In this document: positions 59,959 through 64,000 of the stretch, one piece after another
Layout of the letters: each line of letters opens with the position of its first letter
Numbering within the stretch: position 1 is the first letter of the stretch
Assembly: GCF_014647515.1 (NCBI RefSeq)
Contig: NZ_BMPI01000038.1
Location: forward strand, 1-64,000
Length of the DNA stretch: 64,000 nt
Source: Dactylosporangium sucinum
GTDB lineage: Bacteria; Actinomycetota; Actinomycetes; Mycobacteriales; Micromonosporaceae
Reading direction: 5' to 3'
The notes under the pieces: generated by a model
What the model saw: the letters and a program-made list of their open reading frames with translations, nothing else
Database searches by the model: none
Told to the model about the DNA's origin: nothing
Program-made: the position numbers and the translations under genes

Positions 59959-60399
59959 TCAGCCGATCTTGTTGCGGAACCGCTCGTGGGCCGTCTGGCG
60001 GCTGATGCCCAGCGCGTTGCCGATCTCGGCCCAGGAGAGGCCGGCCTTCCGGGCGGCGGCGACGGCCTGGTCGATCAGCGGCCGTTGCCAGCGCTCCACC
60101 TCGGCCAGGATGCCGAGCGCCTGGAGCGGCCAGGTGGTGGCCAGCTCGGCGACGTTGTCGCGCAGGCTGTCGGAGCGGCTCAGCAGCCAGTCCGGCGGGG
60201 TCGCGGCCCAGATCGGGCGCATGTGGGCGCCCCACTCGGAGCTGACCATCCAGCGCCCCTCGTCGGCGGCCGGATAGTCGCTGCCGCCGACCCAGCCGCA
60301 GGTGCAGCGGGCCCGGTAGGCGACGGTGCCGGCCGGCTCGGTGGCGTCGGTGCTCAGCGTCCCGTCCGGCAGCCGGAACCCGATCAGGCTCTCGTGCAT
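59959..60399 (-). CDS. Helix-turn-helix regulator with N-terminal Cys pair
   Basis: A 146-residue protein. The N-terminal part has a C-T-C-G-W-V-G-G-S pair, a typical beta-sheet start. The C-terminus is a helix-turn-helix, A-A-R-K-A-G-L-S-W-A-E-I-G-N-A-L-G-I-S-R-Q-T, ending H-E-R-F-R-N-K. It is divergent from the beta-lactamase-fold gene at 60438 with 38 bases between, filled with CCTGAC repeats. It is probably the regulator of that gene. Confidence 0.78.
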   Translation of the reverse strand: MHESLIGFRLPDGTLSTDATEPAGTVAYRARCTCGWVGGSDYPAADEGRWMVSSEWGAHMRPIWAATPPDWLLSRSDSLRDNVAELATTWPLQALGILAEVERWQRPLIDQAVAAARKAGLSWAEIGNALGISRQTAHERFRNKIG

Positions 60400-60417
60400 C
60401 TCGCCAGAATAGGTCTG

Positions 60418-60453
60418 TCAGGCTATCCTGACGCACTATGACAGGACATCCTG
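60418..60453. promoter_or_regulatory. CCTGAC operator pair between divergent genes
   Basis: TCAGG-ctat-CCTGA (60418-60431) is a perfect 5-4-5 dyad. CAGGACATCCTG (60442-60453) is a second partial dyad, and both continue ATCCTGACG. The second covers the first codons of the gene at 60438, so binding would block initiation. It is the likely site for the HTH protein encoded leftward. Confidence 0.6.
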
Positions 60454-61577
60454 ACGTAATCAGTGGCACGGTGGCGCCCGGGTACGAGCCGGTCCGGGAC
60501 GCGTTTCTCGCCAACTTCGCGACGCGAGCCGAGATCGGCGCGGCCGTCAGCGTCTACCGCCATGGCCGGGAGATGGTCCGGCTGTGGGGCGGGCTCGCCG
60601 ACCCGGACGCCGGCCGGCCCTGGCGCGAGGACACCTTGCAACCGGTCTACTCGGCGACCAAGAGCGCGCCGGCCGCCTGCGCGCACCTGCTGGTCCAGCG
60701 CGGGCAGCTGGACCTGGCCGCGCCCGTCGCCGAGTACTGGCCGGAGTTCGCCGCCGCGGGCAAGCGCGGCGTCCCGGTCCGCTGGCTGCTGTCCCACCAG
60801 GCCGGGCTGCCGGTCCTGGACCGTCCGGTCCCGCTGGCCGACGCCCTGGCCTGGGCGCCCGTCGTCGCCGCGCTGGCCGCCCAGGCGCCGGCCTGGGAGC
60901 CGGGCACCGCGCACGGCTACCACGCCCTCACCTACGGCTGGCTGGTCGGCGAGGTGGTCCGCCGGGTCAGCGGCCGCACCGTGGGCACCTACTTCGCCGA
61001 CGAGATCGGCAAGCCCCTCGGCCTCGACTTCTGGATCGGCCTGCCGGAGACGGAGCACCACCGCGTCGGCCGGCTCGTCCAGCAGCCGGTGTCGGAGACC
61101 CCGCCGGCGGAGCTGCTCACGGCGTACACCGACCCGGCCTCCCTGACCGTCCGATCTATGATCGCGACCGACCCGCCGCTCGACCTGGCCGACCCGCGCA
61201 CCTGGACCGCGGAGATCCCCGCGGTCAACGGCATCTGCACCGCCGCGGCACTGGCCCGCTTCTACGCCGCGCTGATCGGCGAGGTCGACGGCGTCCGGAT
61301 CCTCGACCCCGCCAGCCTCGCCGCCGCCACCCGCGAGCAGGCGAGCGGCATCGACCGGGTCCTGCTGACGCCGACCCGCCCGGCCCTCGGGTTCGGCCTG
61401 CCGGTGCCGGGACAGCCCTGGTGGTCACCGACCGCGTTCGGGTTCCCGGGCCACGGCGGCTCCCTCGGCTACGCCGACCCGGCCACCGGCACCGCCTTCG
61501 CCTACGTCACCAACGGCCTGCGCGTCAGCCTGTCCGCCGACCCCAGGGTGACCGCCCTCGTCGAGTCGCTGCCGTAG
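60438..61577 (+). CDS. Beta-lactamase-fold serine hydrolase (EstB-like)
   Basis: A 379-residue cytoplasmic class C-like hydrolase: catalytic V-Y-S-A-T-K (SxxK), G-Y-H-A-L-T-Y-G-W (YxA/N region) and P-G-H-G-G-S-L (third motif HGG). The absence of a signal peptide and of KTG marks the esterase-type EstB/LactB group instead of antibiotic-resistance enzymes. It probably hydrolyses esters or lactones. ATG 60438 is inside the operator region, and the divergent HTH protein probably controls it. Confidence 0.87.
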   Translation: MTGHPDVISGTVAPGYEPVRDAFLANFATRAEIGAAVSVYRHGREMVRLWGGLADPDAGRPWREDTLQPVYSATKSAPAACAHLLVQRGQLDLAAPVAEYWPEFAAAGKRGVPVRWLLSHQAGLPVLDRPVPLADALAWAPVVAALAAQAPAWEPGTAHGYHALTYGWLVGEVVRRVSGRTVGTYFADEIGKPLGLDFWIGLPETEHHRVGRLVQQPVSETPPAELLTAYTDPASLTVRSMIATDPPLDLADPRTWTAEIPAVNGICTAAALARFYAALIGEVDGVRILDPASLAAATREQASGIDRVLLTPTRPALGFGLPVPGQPWWSPTAFGFPGHGGSLGYADPATGTAFAYVTNGLRVSLSADPRVTALVESLP

Positions 61578-61589
61578 CGTTCGGCAACG

Positions 61590-62510
61590 TCAGGCGTCCT
61601 GCAGCACGCGCTGCTCGCCGCGCTTCAGGGCTGCCGCGGTGCCGGCCACCAGCAGTACCGCCAAACCTCCCGCGGCAAGCAGGGTGGTCCGGTCGGGGTC
61701 CAGCAGCGGCTGCCCGCGCAGCGCCTGCCAGGTGAGCAGCGCGATCAGTCCGGCGTAGCCGGCCGCCGCCACCCGCACCAGCCGGAGCCGGACGCGCGGG
61801 GAGGCCACGAACCCGGCCAGCAGCAGGGCCAGCAGCGGCAGGGCCTGCAGGGCGTGGATCCCGACGAAGTGGGGGATCCGCAGGTCACCGCCGGTGGTGG
61901 ACCAACCGGTGACGGGCATGCTGGGCCCGCCGTCGGCGACGCCGACGCTGTGCGCGCCGATGATGCCGTTCGAGGTACCGGCGTCGAGCGCGGCCTGCTG
62001 GGCATCGGTCGGCATCGTCATCAGGAACGCCAGGGCCATGCCGGCCAGCGACAGCACGAACCCGGAGCGCGCGGCCGAGCGCACGACCGGGTCACCGTTG
62101 CGCTGCACGGCGACGACCACGGCCACGACCAGGCTCGCCGTCCACAGCACCATGACCAGGTTGCCCATGAGCGACCACACGGTCTCGTCGAACGGCGTCG
62201 AGTTGTTGAAGTGGCTCGGCCGACCCCGCACCGCCTGCAGCACGATGAGCGCCATCTCGGCCAGCGACGCGGCGGCGACGACGGTGCCGGCCCACCAGCC
62301 GGTCCGCCGCAGCCGCTCGGCGTGCCGCAGCAGCCAGGCCAGCGTGAGCGTGTACAGCCCGAGCGACACGGCGAACTTGAACGGCTTCAGCCAGGCGGGG
62401 CTGCCGACGATCTGCCGGTCGTCGGTGAACAACCCGACGAGCGCGACGACGGTCAGCAGCCCCATGGCGGCCGCGAACCCCAACAACGGACGGTGCCAGC
62501 GCGGGCTCAT
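61590..62510 (-). CDS. Polytopic membrane protein of unknown function
   Basis: A 306-residue protein with about seven to eight membrane helices. GGAGACG precedes ATG 62510. Between helices there is H-F-N-N-S-T-P-F-D-E and a G-A-H-S-V-G-V loop with I-P-H-F-V-G-I-H-A-L. Conserved His residues next to membrane segments recall haem- or quinone-binding proteins, but I recognise no named family. It follows the carboxymuconolactone decarboxylase gene by 97 bp on the same strand and may share its ECF41 promoter. Confidence 0.6.
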   Translation of the reverse strand: MSPRWHRPLLGFAAAMGLLTVVALVGLFTDDRQIVGSPAWLKPFKFAVSLGLYTLTLAWLLRHAERLRRTGWWAGTVVAAASLAEMALIVLQAVRGRPSHFNNSTPFDETVWSLMGNLVMVLWTASLVVAVVVAVQRNGDPVVRSAARSGFVLSLAGMALAFLMTMPTDAQQAALDAGTSNGIIGAHSVGVADGGPSMPVTGWSTTGGDLRIPHFVGIHALQALPLLALLLAGFVASPRVRLRLVRVAAAGYAGLIALLTWQALRGQPLLDPDRTTLLAAGGLAVLLVAGTAAALKRGEQRVLQDA

Positions 62511-62607
62511 CGTGACGTCTCCATTTCCGGATGCATTGAGGACCGCCTTACGGTCCCAATCCACCGGCCGCGAATCAGCCCGGCGCTCCCCCGGATCCGG
62601 GGTACGG

Positions 62608-63060
62608 CTAGCCCCAGTTCTGCGGGGCCTGCTGGCGGGTGGTCACGTTGATCCGGTTGAAGAAGTTGGTCACCGCGATCCACAGCACGATCGCCGCCAG
62701 CTCGGGCTCCGTGAACTGCTTGGCGGCCGCCTCCCAGATCGGGTCCGGGACCGCGTCGCCGCGGTCGGCCAGGCGGGTCGCCGACTCGGCGAGGTCCAGC
62801 GCCGCCCGCTCGGCCTCGGTGAAGTACGGCGTCTCCCGCCAGGCCGCCACGGCGAACAGGCGCTCGTCGGTCTCGCCCCGCTGCTTCGCGCTGCGGGCGC
62901 CGGCGTCCAAACACGGGCCACAGCCGTTGATCTGGCTCGCCCGCAGGTGGACCAGCTCCAGCGTGGCCGCCGGGACGCCGGCCGAGTGGGCGGCCTTGTA
63001 CAGCAGGTTGATCGCCTTGACGACGTCCGGCGTGGCCGGGCTCGTGATGCGTGGTTCCAT
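62608..63060 (-). CDS. Carboxymuconolactone decarboxylase/AhpD-like protein
   Basis: A 150-residue all-helical protein with the AhpD-like redox motif N-G-C-G-P-C-L-D-A (CxxC plus downstream) at about residues 47-50. It probably works as a thiol-based alkylhydroperoxidase. It is divergent from an ECF41-type sigma factor gene. Genes of this family are the standard partners and targets of ECF41 factors, and a CGTCACA-N16-CGTC promoter stands upstream (63109-63135). Confidence 0.92.
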   Translation of the reverse strand: MEPRITSPATPDVVKAINLLYKAAHSAGVPAATLELVHLRASQINGCGPCLDAGARSAKQRGETDERLFAVAAWRETPYFTEAERAALDLAESATRLADRGDAVPDPIWEAAAKQFTEPELAAIVLWIAVTNFFNRINVTTRQQAPQNWG

Positions 63061-63073
63061 GATCGGCTCCTCG

Positions 63074-63100
63074 TGTCACATCGGATCGGTTTGGTTCGTC
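63074..63100 (+). promoter_or_regulatory. ECF41 promoter TGTCACA-N16-CGTC for the sigma gene
   Basis: TGTCACA (63074-63080) and CGTC (63097-63100) are separated by exactly 16 bases. This is the known recognition signature of ECF41 sigma factors. It faces the sigma gene at 63166 and so predicts positive autoregulation. Confidence 0.85.
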
Positions 63101-63108
63101 GCCCTGGT

Positions 63109-63135
63109 GACGAGCCCGACCGGGCTAATGTGACG
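63109..63135 (-). promoter_or_regulatory. ECF41 promoter CGTCACA-N16-CGTC for the decarboxylase gene
   Basis: On the minus strand CGTCACA (plus 63129-63135) and CGTC (plus 63109-63112) are 16 bases apart, one mismatch from TGTCACA-N16-CGTC. It faces the AhpD-like gene starting at 63060. Confidence 0.8.
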
Positions 63136-63165
63136 AATGTGGCGCAGGCCACAATGGAGGACATC

Positions 63166-64000
63166 ATGGCGAACGACGACCTGCTGGCCGAGCGCTTCGA
63201 GCACGTGCGGCCCCGGCTGCGCGCGGTGGCCTACCGCATGCTCGGCTCGCTCACCGAGGCCGACGACGCCGTGCAGGAGGCCTGGCTGCGCCTGCAGCGC
63301 TCCGACGACCGGGAGATCGGCAACCTGGCCGCCTGGCTGACCACGGTCGTCGGCCGGGTGTGCCTCGACATGCTGCGCTCCCGCACCCAGCGGCGCGAGG
63401 AGCCGCTCGACCTCGACGCCGAGCCGCCGGCCGCCGGCGCCGACCCGGAGCAGGAGGCGATGCTCGCCGACTCGGTCGGCCTGGCCCTGCTCGTCGTGCT
63501 CGACACGCTGACCCCGACCGAGCGGCTGGCGTTCGTCCTGCACGACTTGTTCGCGGTGTCGTTCGACGAGATCGCCGTCATGGTCGGCCGCAGCCCGGCG
63601 GCCTCCCGTCAGCTGGCCAGCCGCGCCCGCCGCCGCATCCAGGCCGCCCACGCCGCTCCGGACGCGGACGCGACCCGCGGCCGCGCGATCGTCGACGCCT
63701 TCCTGACCGCCTCCCGCGGCGGCGACATGGCGGGCCTGCTCGAGCTGCTCGACCCCGACGTGGTCCTCCGTGCGGACGTGGCCGCCACCCGCCTGGGCTC
63801 GGCGGGCGAGACCTGCGGCGCCGAGGTCGTCGCCCGGTTCTTCGCCGGCCGCGCGCGAGCCGCCGTGCCGGCGTTGATCGACGGGGTTCCCGCGGCAGTC
63901 GTACTGCGGGAGGACCGCATCTTCATCGCCCTCACCTTCATCGTGACGGCGGGCCGGATCGCGGCCATCGAGTCCATCGCCGACCCCGACGACCTGGCCG
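63166..64000 (+). CDS. ECF41-type RNA polymerase sigma factor with SnoaL-like C-terminus (partial at window end)
   Basis: The 278 visible residues run off the window. Region 2 (about 5-75) has R-L-R-A-V-A-Y-R-M-L-G-S-L-T-E-A-D-D-A-V-Q-E-A. Region 4 (about 110-165) has L-T-P-T-E-R-L-A-F-V-L-H-D-L-F and the HTH S-F-D-E-I-A-V-M-V-G-R-S-P-A-A-S-R-Q. The C-terminal SnoaL-like domain (about 175 on) begins V-D-A-F-L-T-A-S-R-G-G-D-M and, in this family, controls activity in place of a separate anti-sigma factor. Start ATG 63166 is chosen for the GGAGG 5 bases upstream; ATG 63154 is alternative. Both flanking promoters match its consensus. Confidence 0.93.
   Translation, partial: MANDDLLAERFEHVRPRLRAVAYRMLGSLTEADDAVQEAWLRLQRSDDREIGNLAAWLTTVVGRVCLDMLRSRTQRREEPLDLDAEPPAAGADPEQEAMLADSVGLALLVVLDTLTPTERLAFVLHDLFAVSFDEIAVMVGRSPAASRQLASRARRRIQAAHAAPDADATRGRAIVDAFLTASRGGDMAGLLELLDPDVVLRADVAATRLGSAGETCGAEVVARFFAGRARAAVPALIDGVPAAVVLREDRIFIALTFIVTAGRIAAIESIADPDDLA

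Overview
The window is very GC-rich DNA with many GTG and some TTG starts, several likely leaderless promoters and actinobacterial families throughout (AfsR/SARP regulator, HelR-type helicase, CBM2-tailed xylanase, SigE-family and ECF41 sigma factors, DUF574-type methyltransferase). A soil actinobacterium fits best. I infer Micromonosporaceae (Actinoplanes, Dactylosporangium or Micromonospora) from the plant-polymer enzymes together with a chemoreceptor, but no rRNA or other marker gene is present to prove it.

Positions 1 to about 7550 are the right part of an integrated element. It has a large serine integrase, a chain of small helix-turn-helix genes joined by GTGA overlaps, iteron-like repeats, a fragment encoding an NrdR-like C-terminus, and several small cargo genes without recognisable function. 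Its right end lies inside a SigE-family sigma factor gene: only the region-4 end of that gene remains (about 7556-7690), directly before its putative anti-sigma partner. The left end of the element is outside the window.

Positions 7690-31400 are chromosomal genes: a degenerate M48-like protein, a tandem GNAT acetyltransferase, a rhodanese-like protein, a TetR/aldo-keto reductase pair with two operators, a MerR/SDR pair with a textbook 19-bp-spacer promoter, VOC and YciI proteins, a HelR-type RNA polymerase-associated helicase, a lipoprotein deacetylase, an ABC exporter behind a 76-nt inverted repeat, a PRC-barrel protein, an AfsR-like regulator, and an ArsR regulator coupled to a beta-lactamase-fold protein. 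Decayed genes are scattered here: a WYL regulator, a dynamin-like GTPase and two GGDEF proteins.

Positions 31400-45700 hold a membrane acyltransferase, a complete sulfate ABC importer operon led by an Rrf2 regulator (37570 down to 33427), a GH11 xylanase plus CE4 esterase pair with nearly identical CBM2 modules and a divergent LacI regulator, an intradiol dioxygenase-like lipoprotein, a HEAT-repeat protein and a ruined sensor kinase.

Positions 45700-64000 hold a chemoreceptor, an aldo-keto reductase, a block of poorly characterised proteins including a SUKH (SMI1/KNR4) protein and one with a DGE tandem repeat, then two paralogous free-standing condensation-domain proteins around an MFS transporter. 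This last group is the best candidate for an undescribed small-molecule system. After it come a methyltransferase, an M1 peptidase, an aminotransferase, a regulator/beta-lactamase pair, and at the right edge an ECF41-type sigma factor divergent from a carboxymuconolactone decarboxylase gene. Both of those carry a TGTCACA-N16-CGTC-type promoter.
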